In this document: positions 47,688 to 56,463 of the stretch, one piece after another
Position numbering within the stretch: the stretch's first letter is position 1
Layout: each line of letters opens with the position of its first letter
NCBI RefSeq assembly: GCF_023631325.1
Contig: NZ_JALQDG010000003.1
Location: forward strand, 310,001-374,000
DNA: 64,000 bases
From: Caballeronia sp. INDeC2
GTDB lineage: Bacteria; Pseudomonadota; Gammaproteobacteria; Burkholderiales; Burkholderiaceae
Reading direction: 5' to 3'
Notes under the pieces: model-generated
Databases searched by the model: none
What the model was told of the DNA's origin: nothing
What the model saw: the letters and a program-made list of their open reading frames with translations, nothing else
Translations under genes and position numbers: made by a program

Positions 47688-48872
47688 ATGACTTCCTTGA
47701 CGACACGTTCTCTCGAAGTCGATTTCTTTCGAGGAATCGTGCTGCTCATTATCGCGGTGGACCACATAACGGGAAGCGTGCTATCGCGCTTTACGTTGCA
47801 TCAATATGCATTCTGCGATTCCGCGGAAGTATTCGTGTTTCTTGGAGGTTATGCGTCGGCGGCGGCTTATACGGCGCTTGCGACTCGCCGTAGCGATTCA
47901 GCGGCCCGTCGACGCTTTTTCAAACGCAGCTGGGAAATCTACCGCGCGTATCTGTTCACCGCGTTTCTCATGCTGATCGGCGGCGCGCTTTTGATGGCGC
48001 TGAAAGTCGATACGCCGATGGTCCAGTACACCGAATGGCCGAGCTTTCTCACGCGACCGTTCGGCCTGACCGTCGATATCGCATTGCTGCGTCAGCAGCC
48101 CTATCTTTCCGCGGTGTTGCCGATGTACTCGGTGTTCGCGCTCGCCGTGCCGGTGATCGTTCCGCTCGCGCAGAAGAAGCCCGTCATCGCGATGTTCGGC
48201 AGCCTGCTCGTGTGGCTCGCGGCCATGCCGCTCTTGCGCTTCTTGCCGGGCACGTACGGCGAAGCGTGGTCGTTCAACCCGTTCGCCTGGCAGCTGATGT
48301 TCATGACCGGCATTCTTTCGCGCGTCCAGCCGATCAGCGACGAATTCCACGCCGGCCGGGCCGCGCGCTGGCTGACAGCGAGCGCGATCGCCATTGCGCT
48401 GACCTTCGCGTTCTACAAGCTCTTCCTCGAAACCCAGGCGCCGCCGGGATACATGAAGCAGAACCTCGCGACGCTGCGCATCGTGAGTTTTGCGGCGATT
48501 GCGTGGATCGTCGCGCGCGGCGTGTATGCGGGATGGGTCGGCAAGCTCGCGCGCAAGCTGCCCGGCATCGTGACGATCGGCCAGCAAGGGCTCGTGTGCT
48601 TCATCGCGGGAACGGGCGTATCGCTCGTGCTGGATTCGGCGCTGCGCGCGATGGGCGTGCTCGGGCTCGGGCGCTATCCGTCGCACTGGATTCTGGGGCT
48701 CATCGCCGATAGCATTGCCATCGCGAGTCTGCTCTTGCTTGCGCGCTTCTGGGCCGACCGCAAGGCGGCGAAGGCGGCGCGCGCGAAGAGCGTCGAACGG
48801 CCGGCGCCGCGCATTCCGGTCATCAAGGGCAGGCCGGTGCCTGCCCACGTCACGAACCCGCGCGATCGCTAG
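47688..48872 (+). CDS. opgC: OpgC-domain membrane protein (acyltransferase-like)
   Basis: 394 residues, about ten membrane helices. The N-terminus 'RSLEVDFFRGIVLLIIAVDHITGSVLSRFTLHQYAFCDSAEVFVFLGGYASA' is the OpgC-family signature (R-x-x-E-x-D-x-x-R-G, D-H, and S-E-x-F-V-F-x-x-G). E. coli OpgC succinylates osmoregulated periplasmic glucans; whether this protein does so is uncertain, since no opgGH genes are near. The C-terminal tail is basic and cytoplasmic. Monocistronic; converges on the MHS transporter. Confidence 0.85.
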   Translation: MTSLTTRSLEVDFFRGIVLLIIAVDHITGSVLSRFTLHQYAFCDSAEVFVFLGGYASAAAYTALATRRSDSAARRRFFKRSWEIYRAYLFTAFLMLIGGALLMALKVDTPMVQYTEWPSFLTRPFGLTVDIALLRQQPYLSAVLPMYSVFALAVPVIVPLAQKKPVIAMFGSLLVWLAAMPLLRFLPGTYGEAWSFNPFAWQLMFMTGILSRVQPISDEFHAGRAARWLTASAIAIALTFAFYKLFLETQAPPGYMKQNLATLRIVSFAAIAWIVARGVYAGWVGKLARKLPGIVTIGQQGLVCFIAGTGVSLVLDSALRAMGVLGLGRYPSHWILGLIADSIAIASLLLLARFWADRKAAKAARAKSVERPAPRIPVIKGRPVPAHVTNPRDR

Positions 48873-48891
48873 ACGCGCCGGTTGCCCGCTC

Positions 48892-50196
48892 TCATTCCAG
48901 CGTAATGTTGCGCGTCTCGCGCATGCACAGCACCGCGATGAGGCTCACCGCCGCCGCCGCCGACACATAGCCGCCCACCCATGTCAGCCCGCCGCGATTG
49001 GCGAGCAGTTGCGCGATATACGGCGCCACCGACGCACCCAGAATTCCGCCCAAGTTGTACGCAACGCCCGCGCCGGTGTAACGCACGTTGGTCGGGAAAA
49101 GCTCGGGCAGCAGGGCGCCCATCGGCGCGAAGGTCACACCCATCAGGAACAACTCGATGGTGAGGAAGAGCGCGACCTGGACCGTGTCGCCGCTGCCGAG
49201 GAGCGGGGCCATGGCGAAGCCGGACAGGATCGCCAGCAGGCACCCGACGATCAACACGGGCTTGCGGCCGAAGCGGTCGCTCGCGATGGCGGAGATCGGC
49301 GTGGCGATAGCCATGAACAGCACGGCGAAGCACAGGAGCCCAAGAAAAGTCTCGCGCGCGAAATGCAGCTTGGCGACGCCGTAGGACAGCGAGAACACCG
49401 TCGAGATATAGAAGAGCGTGTAGCAGACGACCATCGCGAACGCGCCGAGCAGCGTCGGCACGAGATGGCTGGACAGCAGCGTCGCGACGGGCACCTTCAC
49501 GCGCTCCTCGCGCTCGACGGCCGCGCGAAATGCAGGCGTCTCCGCGATCTTCAGGCGCACGTAGAGACCGAGCGCGACCAGCACGGCGCTCACGATGAAC
49601 GGCACGCGCCAGCCCCAGCTGCGGAACTGCTCGTCGGAGAGAGAAAGCGCGAGACCGAAGAAGAGGCCGTTCGACGCGAGAAAGCCGATCGACGGTCCGA
49701 GCTGCGGAAACATGCCGAAGAGACCGCGCTTGCCTTTCGGCGCGTATTCGGTCGCGAGCAGCGCGGCGCCGCCCCATTCGCCACCGAGGCCGATGCCCTG
49801 CCCGAAGCGCAGGACGCACAGCAGGATCGGCGCGAGGCTGCCGATCGAATCGTAGCCGGGCACGAAGCCGATGAGCGTCGTCGAGACGCCCATCACGAGC
49901 AGCGAGGCGACGAGCGTGGATTTGCGGCCGATCCGGTCGCCGAAGTGACCGAAGAGAAACGAGCCGATCGGCCGCGCGAAGAATGCGATGCCGAACGTGA
50001 CGAATGCGGATAGCGCCTGCGCGGCGGGTGAATCGTGCGGAAAGAACACCGGTCCGATGACGAGCGCGGCGGCGGTCGCATAGACATAGAAGTCGTAGAA
50101 CTCGATCGCGGTGCCGATGAAGCTCGCGAAAATAACGCGAGAAGCGCTTTGGGATCCGTCGCCGGGCTTGGCGGCGGAAAGCGAGGGTGAGGACAT
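48892..50196 (-). CDS. MHS-family (metabolite:H+ symporter) MFS transporter
   Basis: 434 residues from the ATG at 50196 (GGAGAC upstream); the open frame extends 16 codons further. Twelve membrane helices. 'SFIGTAIEFYDFYVYATAAALVIGPVFFP' and 'GSFLFGHFGDRIGRKSTLVASLLVMGVSTTLIGFVPGY' are typical of the MHS group (ShiA, KgtP, ProP relatives). It probably imports an organic acid, osmolyte or shikimate-type compound; the substrate cannot be told from the sequence. Confidence 0.92.
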   Translation of the reverse strand: MSSPSLSAAKPGDGSQSASRVIFASFIGTAIEFYDFYVYATAAALVIGPVFFPHDSPAAQALSAFVTFGIAFFARPIGSFLFGHFGDRIGRKSTLVASLLVMGVSTTLIGFVPGYDSIGSLAPILLCVLRFGQGIGLGGEWGGAALLATEYAPKGKRGLFGMFPQLGPSIGFLASNGLFFGLALSLSDEQFRSWGWRVPFIVSAVLVALGLYVRLKIAETPAFRAAVEREERVKVPVATLLSSHLVPTLLGAFAMVVCYTLFYISTVFSLSYGVAKLHFARETFLGLLCFAVLFMAIATPISAIASDRFGRKPVLIVGCLLAILSGFAMAPLLGSGDTVQVALFLTIELFLMGVTFAPMGALLPELFPTNVRYTGAGVAYNLGGILGASVAPYIAQLLANRGGLTWVGGYVSAAAAVSLIAVLCMRETRNITLE

Positions 50197-50499
50197 GTCG
50201 TCTCCGTTGTCTTGTGCGTTGGTGCGAAGCATTGTCGCGCGCATCGCGGGGCTAGAGCGATCGAAATGACGAGCGAATTCGTCGCCCGGCGCGCGTCAGC
50301 TTTTTGTAGGAATTGCGGTGCGATGGCAGGAAAGCCACGCTTGACGGTGCGCGCGAGTAGCGCACGATGTCGCGGCGCAGATGGGCTGCGCTCAGGCGCT
50401 TCGCGCGACGCGCGGGATGGGCGCGAGGCGAAGGCCGCGCCAGAAGCGGGTCCGGCAGGGGTGCCGAAAATTATAACGAGCGTGCGCGCCGGGCGCCAA
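50197..50499. other. Intergenic region, 303 nt, upstream of the MHS transporter
   Basis: No gene is supported. A perfect TATAAT on the minus strand (50470-50475) could be the -10 of the MHS transporter gene, with a 270-nt leader; its -35 is weak. Confidence 0.45.
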
Positions 50500-50982
50500 T
50501 CAATCGATGGTCGTCGCCTGTGGCGAGTGCGACGTTTGCAACTGGAACTGGCCGTTGTCGTTGAACATCCAGCCTTCGAAAAGCTCCAGTTGACCTTTGC
50601 CGTTCAGGAGACGCACGGGCGGCGCGGGCAGCGGCGACGCGCGGCGCAGCGAGGCGAGCGCGGTGGCTTCGGCTTCGTCGTCGCCATTGGTCCGATACAC
50701 CGATGAGTCGACGAGCCGCCCGCCACGATCCACCGTGAACGACACGAGCACGAACGAGCGCAGCATCGCCTGTGGCGTGCCCTTCAGCACCAGCGACGGA
50801 TTGCGCTCGAAGATGCGCTGGGCGATGCGTGCCTTGTACTCGTCGAGCGTCTGACCGGAAACGGACGGCGCGGCGGCGCGCGCGGCCACGACGCTCGGCG
50901 GCGGCGTGATCGTGCAGGCGCTCATCGTCGCCAACGTGCCGACGAGCGCAAGCGTGATACAGCAGGAACGTGACGCGGACAT
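50500..50982 (-). CDS. TonB-C-like lipoprotein
   Basis: 160 residues from the ATG at 50982. The signal peptide has a lipobox ('LALVGTLATMSAC', Cys about residue 23). The remainder, 'LDEYKARIAQRIFERNPSLVLKGTPQAMLRSFVLVSFTVDRGGRLVDSSVYRTNGDDEAEATALASLRRASPLPAPP' (read in parts), has the beta-alpha-beta pattern of the TonB C-terminal domain, including the 'V.V.F.VDR.G.L....V....G' strand and 'A..AL....PLP.PP'. It lacks the TonB membrane anchor and Pro-rich spacer, so it is a periplasmic TonB-fold protein rather than an energy transducer. Confidence 0.8.
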   Translation of the reverse strand: MSASRSCCITLALVGTLATMSACTITPPPSVVAARAAAPSVSGQTLDEYKARIAQRIFERNPSLVLKGTPQAMLRSFVLVSFTVDRGGRLVDSSVYRTNGDDEAEATALASLRRASPLPAPPVRLLNGKGQLELFEGWMFNDNGQFQLQTSHSPQATTID

Positions 50983-51122
50983 CGCGGGCAATGGCGAACG
51001 GGCGGTACTTAAATGGTAGTCGCTGCAAAGGCCGTGAGCGGAAGAAATGCGTGCGCTAGCGCGCGCTCGGGCGCGGGATTTGCTCACGATGACTTCATTC
51101 GAAAACACTGGAGGAGGGCGCC

Positions 51123-51281
51123 ATGAACAGCGACACGAATCAGCCGGAAGACGGCAAGACTGCCGAACACAGCGACAACGAGAAAAGCAAGTTGCCGGAG
51201 CGCGACGACGAAGATCGCAAGCAAGCCCCGAACGACAGACCGGGCAAGCAGTCGGGCGAGGGCGAAGCGCCTGTCGGCTGA
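51123..51281 (+). CDS. Small hydrophilic protein, 52 residues
   Basis: 52 residues with a very strong ribosome site (GGAGGAGGG, 5 nt spacer). The sequence 'MNSDTNQPEDGKTAEHSDNE' and onward is almost entirely charged or polar with no hydrophobic core, so it is probably disordered. It resembles small stress-associated unknowns of Burkholderia in style; no family assigned. Followed 62 nt later by another small hydrophilic gene. Confidence 0.7.
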   Translation: MNSDTNQPEDGKTAEHSDNEKSKLPERDDEDRKQAPNDRPGKQSGEGEAPVG

Positions 51282-51343
51282 GCGGCCTCGATGAGGCAGT
51301 GCTATGGTAGTTAGGGGATGTCCCCGAGTTCCGGGAGAAAGCC

Positions 51344-51514
51344 ATGTCACGCAAGAACCATCCTGCACCGTCGGGCGCGCCCGCACGGCAGCAGCAGCCG
51401 ACTACGGCGGCGCATTCGAAGAGCGAATCGAAACGTGCCGATCCTAAAGCGGATGCGGCCAAGGCGGAGCCGGTTCCGCATGTTCGTCCGCCTGTCAGGT
51501 CGGACGACAACTGA
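51344..51514 (+). CDS. Small basic hydrophilic protein, 56 residues
   Basis: 56 residues with a ribosome site (GGGAGA, 6 nt spacer). Rich in Lys, Arg, Pro, Ala and Ser ('MSRKNHPAPSGAPARQQQP'); probably disordered. No family recognised. Its third-position GC is coding-like, though weaker evidence than for the previous gene. Confidence 0.6.
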   Translation: MSRKNHPAPSGAPARQQQPTTAAHSKSESKRADPKADAAKAEPVPHVRPPVRSDDN

Positions 51515-51516
51515 TT

Positions 51517-51834
51517 TCAGTCGATGTATGGCTTGACGAGTTCAGCGCAGCGCACCGGCGCGGTGGAACGGACCGTTCCCGTTTCCGCCGCGCGCGTTTC
51601 CACGCAGCGATAGAGGCTGTTGTTTTTCTGAAGCACGTAGGTGTCTTCAGGTAGACCCGAGTTGCGTGCGGCGACGCTCGTCACTGCGACGATCCCATAA
51701 CCGTTTTGAATCAAATCGAAGAGCGTTGCTTCGGTCGCGCGCCATTGTGCGTTGGGTTGCGGCTGGGCCAGCGCGGGCAAGCTCACGGCGGCGATGCAGC
51801 CAAAGAGGATGGGCATGATGCGGCCTGACTTCAT
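51517..51834 (-). CDS. Secreted protein of unknown function
   Basis: 105 residues. The signal peptide 'MKSGRIMPILFGCIAAVSLPALAQP' has a cleavage-type AxA site. The mature part is 'WRATEATLFDLIQNGYGIVAVTSV' and 'DTYVLQKNNSLYRCVETRAAETG', with two Cys ('YRCVE' and 'VRCAEL'), probably a disulfide-bonded periplasmic protein. The pattern 'L..LI..GY.IV........LQK...LY.C' recurs in small secreted proteins of Burkholderiaceae, but no function is known. It nearly abuts the convergent small gene (2-nt gap). Confidence 0.82.
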   Translation of the reverse strand: MKSGRIMPILFGCIAAVSLPALAQPQPNAQWRATEATLFDLIQNGYGIVAVTSVAARNSGLPEDTYVLQKNNSLYRCVETRAAETGTVRSTAPVRCAELVKPYID

Positions 51835-51940
51835 GGGCGGTTCTCCGCGTTGTTATCGATGAGGCGGTTAGATGGCGTGCGAGCCATTGTGTTCACATGG
51901 ATTTTCTGCAAAGTGCGGGGTTGCATTTTGATGGACCGAG

Positions 51941-51969
51941 AAAAAAGGGCCTCGCTCAGTGCGAGGCCC
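51941..51969 (-). terminator. Orphan terminator, minus strand
   Basis: Minus-strand arms GGGCCTCGC/GCGAGGCCC with a 5-nt loop, then U6 (A6 at 51941-51946). No annotated gene ends just upstream. Confidence 0.85.
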
Positions 51970-52080
51970 AATCCTTCCATACCCATTGAAACCCCCTCGA
52001 CCGAGATGGGGAAACTCGGTCCAAGGAGGCAAGACCAAGATACGTGGCTGGGGGTACGTGGGATAGGCGTATCGTCTGAA
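51941..52080 (-). ncRNA. Candidate intergenic small RNA
   Basis: Minus-strand order: hairpin 1 (52073-52039; GATACG/CGTATC with a C-rich loop containing 'CCCACGTACCCCCAGCC'), the unpaired 'CCUCCUUGG' (52029-52021, complementary to Shine-Dalgarno sequences), hairpin 2 (52020-52000; ACCGAG/CTCGGT with loop 'UUUCCCCAU'), a G-rich linker, and the strong terminator. C/CU-rich loops with an intrinsic terminator are the usual build of mRNA-repressing sRNAs. The 5' end is a guess and no convincing promoter was found. Confidence 0.45.
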
Positions 52081-52233
52081 TTTCGGAGTACACCGTGACG
52101 GGTTTTACTGCTGACCGTGAGGATGTCGAAACGAAGGAATGCGACGTTGCGCATTTGCTGCGAGCAACGTGCTCGGCAGCGCCACGGGCGTAAAAATCGG
52201 CACTGGTGCTTATCTGTCGCCGCATGAAACAAC

Positions 52234-52267
52234 AAAGCCCCGTAAGCTTTCAAACTTACGAGGCTTT
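52234..52267 (-). terminator. Terminator downstream of tRNA-Ser(UGA)
   Basis: Minus strand: AAAGCCTCGTAAG/CTTACGGGGCTTT with an 8-nt loop, then 'GUUGUUUC'. Confidence 0.75.
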
Positions 52268-52278
52268 CTTCGATTCTC

Positions 52279-52368
52279 TGGCGGAGGCGGTGAGATTCGA
52301 ACTCACGGAAGGATCGCTCCTTCGCCGGTTTTCAAGACCGGTGCCTTAAACCGCTCGGCCACACCTCC
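52279..52368 (-). tRNA. tRNA-Ser (anticodon UGA)
   Basis: 90 nt. Acceptor GGAGGTG/CGCCTCC with encoded CCA, anticodon loop CTTGAAA, long variable arm ('CGAAGGAGCGATCCTTC'), T-arm GAGTTCGAATCTC. Reads UCA/UCG codons. Confidence 0.97.
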
Positions 52369-52413
52369 AGCAAGGCGCGTATTGTAGCGCAACTCATCGT
52401 CGTGGAGAAACGC

Positions 52414-53637
52414 TCATCCTTCGAGCGATTTCGTCGCCTTGAGCGCCGGGAAAAGGCGCATCCACACAATCGCGACGACGATCGTGCCGATTCCGCCGAT
52501 CAGCACCGCGGGCACCGCACCGAACAATCCCGCCGTCATCCCCGATTCGAACTCTCCGAGCTGGTTCGACGTTCCGATGAACAGCGAATTGATCGCGCCG
52601 ACGCGCCCGCGCATTTCATCGGGCGTCTGCAACTGCACGAGCGACATGCGCACGACGACGCTGATTACATCCGATGCCCCCAGCGCCGCGAGCGCGATGA
52701 GCGACACATAGATACTGCGCGACAGCCCGAACACGATGGTCGCGATGCCGAACGCGATCACGCCGCCGAAGAGCGCATCGCCCGCGCGCTGCCGCAGCGG
52801 GAAATGCGCGAGCCAGATCGATCCAGCGAGCGCGCCGACAGCGGGCGCCGCGCGCAGAACCCCGAGTCCCCACGGCCCGGTGTGCAGGATGTCGCGCGCA
52901 TACACCGGCAGAAGGGCGGTCGCGCCGCCGAGCAGCACCGCGAAGAGATCGAGCGACAGCGCGCCCAGAATCACCGGCTTGCCGCGAATGAAGCCGATGC
53001 CGGAAAAGAGCGCCTCCAGCGACAACGGCGCGCGCATGCGCACGGCTTCGTCGATCTTGATGGCGGCCACCGCGCACGCCGCGACGAGAAACGCAACGGT
53101 CACCGCGCCGTACACCGTCAGCGCGCCGAGCCCGTAGAGCACGCCGCCCATCGCGGGACCGAGGATCTGCGCCGTCTGGTTCGCGGAGGTCGACCACGCG
53201 CTCGCATGCTGCAACTGATTGCGCGCGACGAGATTCGGCAAAAGCGCGGCCATCGAAGGCGATTCGAACGCGCGCGCCGCGCCCGTGATGGCGGCGATCG
53301 CGTAGATCGGCGCGACATCGTGCCAGCCGTGCCATGCGCCGAGACACAGCACGAGCGCGGCGATGCCCTCGATCGACTGGCACACGTACGCGATCGTGCG
53401 TCTGTCGTAACGATCCGCAACGTGCCCGACGACGAGGGTCAGCACGAACATCGGCAGGAACTGCGCAAGGCCGACGAGACCGAGCGCATAAGCGCTATGC
53501 GTGATCGAATAAACCTGCCATCCGATCGCGACCGACATCATCTGAAACGCGACCGACGACATCACCCGCGCGGTCCAGAAGAGCGCAAACGGGCGATGCC
53601 GCATCACCGAGTCCCGCGCCATCGTCGGCGCGCTCAA
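52414..53637 (-). CDS. MFS transporter (EntS/MFS_3-like exporter)
   Basis: 407 residues with about 12 membrane helices. 'FALFWTARVMSSVAFQMMSVAIGWQVYSIT' and 'GHVADRYDRRTIAYVCQ' are typical of the EntS-type subfamily that exports siderophores or drugs. Its ATG overlaps the hemW stop codon by 4 nt, so it is the last gene of the rph-rdgB-hemW-MFS unit. The substrate is unknown; co-translation with HemW hints at, but does not prove, a tetrapyrrole or iron link. Confidence 0.9.
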   Translation of the reverse strand: MSAPTMARDSVMRHRPFALFWTARVMSSVAFQMMSVAIGWQVYSITHSAYALGLVGLAQFLPMFVLTLVVGHVADRYDRRTIAYVCQSIEGIAALVLCLGAWHGWHDVAPIYAIAAITGAARAFESPSMAALLPNLVARNQLQHASAWSTSANQTAQILGPAMGGVLYGLGALTVYGAVTVAFLVAACAVAAIKIDEAVRMRAPLSLEALFSGIGFIRGKPVILGALSLDLFAVLLGGATALLPVYARDILHTGPWGLGVLRAAPAVGALAGSIWLAHFPLRQRAGDALFGGVIAFGIATIVFGLSRSIYVSLIALAALGASDVISVVVRMSLVQLQTPDEMRGRVGAINSLFIGTSNQLGEFESGMTAGLFGAVPAVLIGGIGTIVVAIVWMRLFPALKATKSLEG

Positions 53638-54857
53638 TTTTGCGGATCCTTCAAGAACAGCTCCTGCAGATCGTTGAGAAAGCGCTGGCCGAGTTCGGTC
53701 GGCGCAATGCGCTCGATATCGCGCGTGATGAGCCCGCGCCGCTCCGCCTCGACGAGCGCGGGCTCGATCGCGGACAGCGACAGGCCCGTGCGCTCGACGA
53801 ACGCATGCACCGGAAAGCCTTCGACGAGGCGCAGCGTATTCAACATGAATTCGAACGGCAGGTCGCGCGGACCGACATTGCGTTCTTCCTGAATCGCGGT
53901 CTCGGTGGACGAGAGCGCGTGATCCATGTACGTCGCCGGATGCTTGAAGCGCGCCTGACGCAGGATCTTCGACGGAAACGACAACTTCGTATGCGCGCCC
54001 GCGCCGATGCCGAGATAGTCGCCGAAGCGCCAGTAGTTCAGATTGTGCCGGCTCTGCCGATGCGGCTTCGCATACGCCGACACTTCGTATCGCCCGTAGC
54101 CGGCGTCGCGCGTGCGTTCGTGAATCCAGTCCTGCATGTCGGCGGAAGCGTCGTCGTCGGGCAGGGCGGGGGGGTATTTGGCGAAGAGCGTGTTCGGCTC
54201 CATCGTCAGGTGATACAGCGACAGATGCGGCGGCGCGAAGGAAATGGCCGTGTCGATGTCATGCCGGCATTCGTCGAGCGATTGCTGCGGCAGCGCGAAC
54301 ATCAGATCGAGATTGAAGTTGTCGAAGTGCTTCGCGGCGATCTCGACGGCTTTGCGCGCCTGCGTCGCGTCGTGGATGCGGCCGAGCGCCCTTAGATGCG
54401 CTTCGTTGAAGCTCTGGATGCCGATCGACAGACGGTTCACGCCGCTCGCTCGGAACGACGCGAATTTCGCGGCTTCGAACGTGCCGGGGTTCGCTTCGAG
54501 CGTGATCTCCGCGTCGGCGTCGATTGGCAGCAACGCGCGCGCATCGGAAAGAAGCCGGTCCAGACCTTTCGCCGACAACAGCGAGGGCGTGCCGCCGCCG
54601 ATGAAGATCGTATGCACCTGCCGTCCCCACACGAGCGGCAACGCGCTTTCGAGATCGGCGCGCAAGGCGTCGAGGTAACGGTCCTCGGGAAACGTGTCGT
54701 CCTTCCATTCATGCGAGTTGAAGTCGCAGTAGGGACATTTGCGCACGCACCACGGGAAATGCACGTACAGCGAGAGCGGCGGCAACGACGTCAGCCGGAT
54801 GCTTCCCGGCGACGTGAAAGCCTGCACCACGTTGATGGTCTTCGGTCCGGCGCTCAC
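53634..54857 (-). CDS. hemW: Heme chaperone HemW (radical SAM, coproporphyrinogen dehydrogenase-like)
   Basis: 407 residues. The radical-SAM cluster motif 'HFPWCVRKCPYCDFNSH' (CxxxCxxC) lies near residue 35, followed by 'IFIGGGTPSLLS' and 'ITLEANPGTFE'. It lacks the extra Cys and N-terminal extension of HemN, and the C-terminal HemN-type domain is present; this fits HemW, which binds heme and hands it to respiratory enzymes. Overlaps rdgB and the MFS gene by 4 nt each. Confidence 0.93.
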   Translation of the reverse strand: MSAGPKTINVVQAFTSPGSIRLTSLPPLSLYVHFPWCVRKCPYCDFNSHEWKDDTFPEDRYLDALRADLESALPLVWGRQVHTIFIGGGTPSLLSAKGLDRLLSDARALLPIDADAEITLEANPGTFEAAKFASFRASGVNRLSIGIQSFNEAHLRALGRIHDATQARKAVEIAAKHFDNFNLDLMFALPQQSLDECRHDIDTAISFAPPHLSLYHLTMEPNTLFAKYPPALPDDDASADMQDWIHERTRDAGYGRYEVSAYAKPHRQSRHNLNYWRFGDYLGIGAGAHTKLSFPSKILRQARFKHPATYMDHALSSTETAIQEERNVGPRDLPFEFMLNTLRLVEGFPVHAFVERTGLSLSAIEPALVEAERRGLITRDIERIAPTELGQRFLNDLQELFLKDPQN

Positions 54858-55471
54858 GCAAGTTCCTTCAATCGTTGCAGCAGCTCACGCAGTGCGAGCG
54901 CGCGATGGCTCAGCGCGTTCTTGCGCGCCGGATCGAGCTCGGCGGCGCTCGCGTCGAGCGTCGGCAGAAAGAAGTGCGGATCGTAGCCGAAGCCGTTTGC
55001 GCCGCGCGGGACGTCGATCACTTCGCCATGCCAGCGGCCTTCCGCGATGAGCGGCTCGGGATCGTCCGCGTGACGCACGAGGACGAGCACGCAAAAGTAG
55101 TACGCGCGGCGATCGGTTTGCCCGGCGAGATCGGCGACGAGGCGCGCGTTGTTCGCGGCATCGCTTTTCTCGCCGCCGTTCAGCGACGCATAGCGCGCCG
55201 AATACACGCCCGGCGCGCCGTTGAGCGCGCGCACGCACAGGCCGGAGTCGTCGGCGAGCGCGGGCAGGCCGGTGAGCGCCGATGCATGCCGCGCCTTCGC
55301 CAGCGCATTCTCGACGAAGGTCACGTGCGGCTCCGGCGCTTCGGGCACGCCGAGCTCGCCTTGCGCGATCAGTTCGATGCCCGCCGCATCCAGCAGCGAT
55401 GCGAATTCGCGCAGCTTGCCCGCGTTGTTCGACGCGAGCACCACGCGGCCCAGACCCCGTGCGTCAGACAC
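54854..55471 (-). CDS. rdgB: XTP/dITP diphosphatase (non-canonical purine NTP pyrophosphatase)
   Basis: 205 residues. Removes dITP, dXTP and ITP from the nucleotide pool. '[17 protein letters not shown]' is the substrate loop, '[29 protein letters not shown]' the metal site, and 'GFGYDPHF' the base-recognition motif. Overlaps rph by 8 nt and hemW by 4 nt in the same operon. Confidence 0.97.
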   Translation of the reverse strand: MSDARGLGRVVLASNNAGKLREFASLLDAAGIELIAQGELGVPEAPEPHVTFVENALAKARHASALTGLPALADDSGLCVRALNGAPGVYSARYASLNGGEKSDAANNARLVADLAGQTDRRAYYFCVLVLVRHADDPEPLIAEGRWHGEVIDVPRGANGFGYDPHFFLPTLDASAAELDPARKNALSHRALALRELLQRLKELA

Positions 55472-56222
55472 CTTGAATCCCCAATGCTTCCTTTTGCTTC
55501 AGGATCAGCGCGCGGATGCCGCTGTCGGCGAGCGCGATCAGCTCGTTCATCTCTTCGCGCGTGAAGGGCGCGCCTTCAGCCGTGCCCTGCACTTCGACGA
55601 AACCGCCCGTGCCCGTCATCACGACGTTCATGTCGGTGTCGCACTTGGAGTCTTCGTCGTAGTCGAGATCGAGCACGGGCGAGCCTTCGAAGATACCCAC
55701 CGAAATCGCCGCGACGAAGTCCTTGACCGGCGTCTTCGCGATCTTGCCCGCCGCGAGCAGTTTGCCGATCGCATCGTGCGCGGCAACGAACGCGCCCGTG
55801 ATGCTCGCCGTGCGCGTGCCGCCGTCGGCCTGGATCACGTCGCAATCGATATGCAGCGTGCGTGCGCCGAGCGCGTTCAGATCGAACACCGAGCGCAGCG
55901 CGCGGCCGATCAGCCGCTGAATCTCCTGCGTGCGGCCCGTCTGCTTGCCGCGCGCCGCTTCGCGGTCGCTGCGCGTGTGCGTCGCGCGCGGCAGCATGCC
56001 GTATTCGGCGGTGAGCCAGCCTTGCTCGCGTCCGCGCAGAAACTCGGGCACGCGCTCGGCGACGCTCGCTGTGCAGATCACCTTGGTATCGCCGAATTCG
56101 ACGAGCACCGAGCCTTCCGCGTGCCTCGTGTAATTGCGCGTGATGCGCACGTCGCGCAACTGGTTCGCGCGGCGGCCGCTCGGGCGCGGGGGAGAAGGCT
56201 TGAGCAGGGGAGAGTCGGTCAT
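55464..56222 (-). CDS. rph: Ribonuclease PH
   Basis: 252 residues. Phosphorolytic 3'-exoribonuclease that trims tRNA 3' ends. '[42 protein letters not shown]' is the N-terminal signature. The phosphate site reads '[16 protein letters not shown]', and '[26 protein letters not shown]' carries the catalytic Asp. First gene of the rph-rdgB-hemW-MFS operon and divergent from yicC. Confidence 0.97.
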   Translation of the reverse strand: MTDSPLLKPSPPRPSGRRANQLRDVRITRNYTRHAEGSVLVEFGDTKVICTASVAERVPEFLRGREQGWLTAEYGMLPRATHTRSDREAARGKQTGRTQEIQRLIGRALRSVFDLNALGARTLHIDCDVIQADGGTRTASITGAFVAAHDAIGKLLAAGKIAKTPVKDFVAAISVGIFEGSPVLDLDYDEDSKCDTDMNVVMTGTGGFVEVQGTAEGAPFTREEMNELIALADSGIRALILKQKEALGIQGV

Positions 56223-56463
56223 GGGTATCGAGAGAAAAGAGTGGAACCAGCGAACCCAGCGATTTTATCGTCATTCACTTGCCGGCGTTGCGGGCGCGTC
56301 GCGGCTCCGGGCCCGCCGTCCGGGCGGGCTGCGCGGCAAAAATGGGATAATGCGGATTCCTCGCCCGGCGGCCAGACGCGTGCCCATCCCAAAGCACTTC
56401 GAGAGCGCCGGGCGTTTCGTTGAACCGGCCTTCGCAATGGAGGCGCACATCGCGGGACGTACC

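Larger units (their letters stand above)
51835..52278. other. Intergenic region, 444 nt, with a minus-strand RNA candidate
   Basis: No protein gene is supported. It contains two minus-strand terminators: one just after tRNA-Ser(UGA) (52234-52267) and another at 51941-51969 with no known gene in front of it. The interval between them folds into C-rich-loop hairpins and is annotated as a candidate small RNA. Confidence 0.6.

Noticed and set aside
51831..52253. 140-codon minus-strand frame covering the RNA candidate
   Set aside because: No ribosome site and no protein-like features; it runs through a strong terminator and hairpins.
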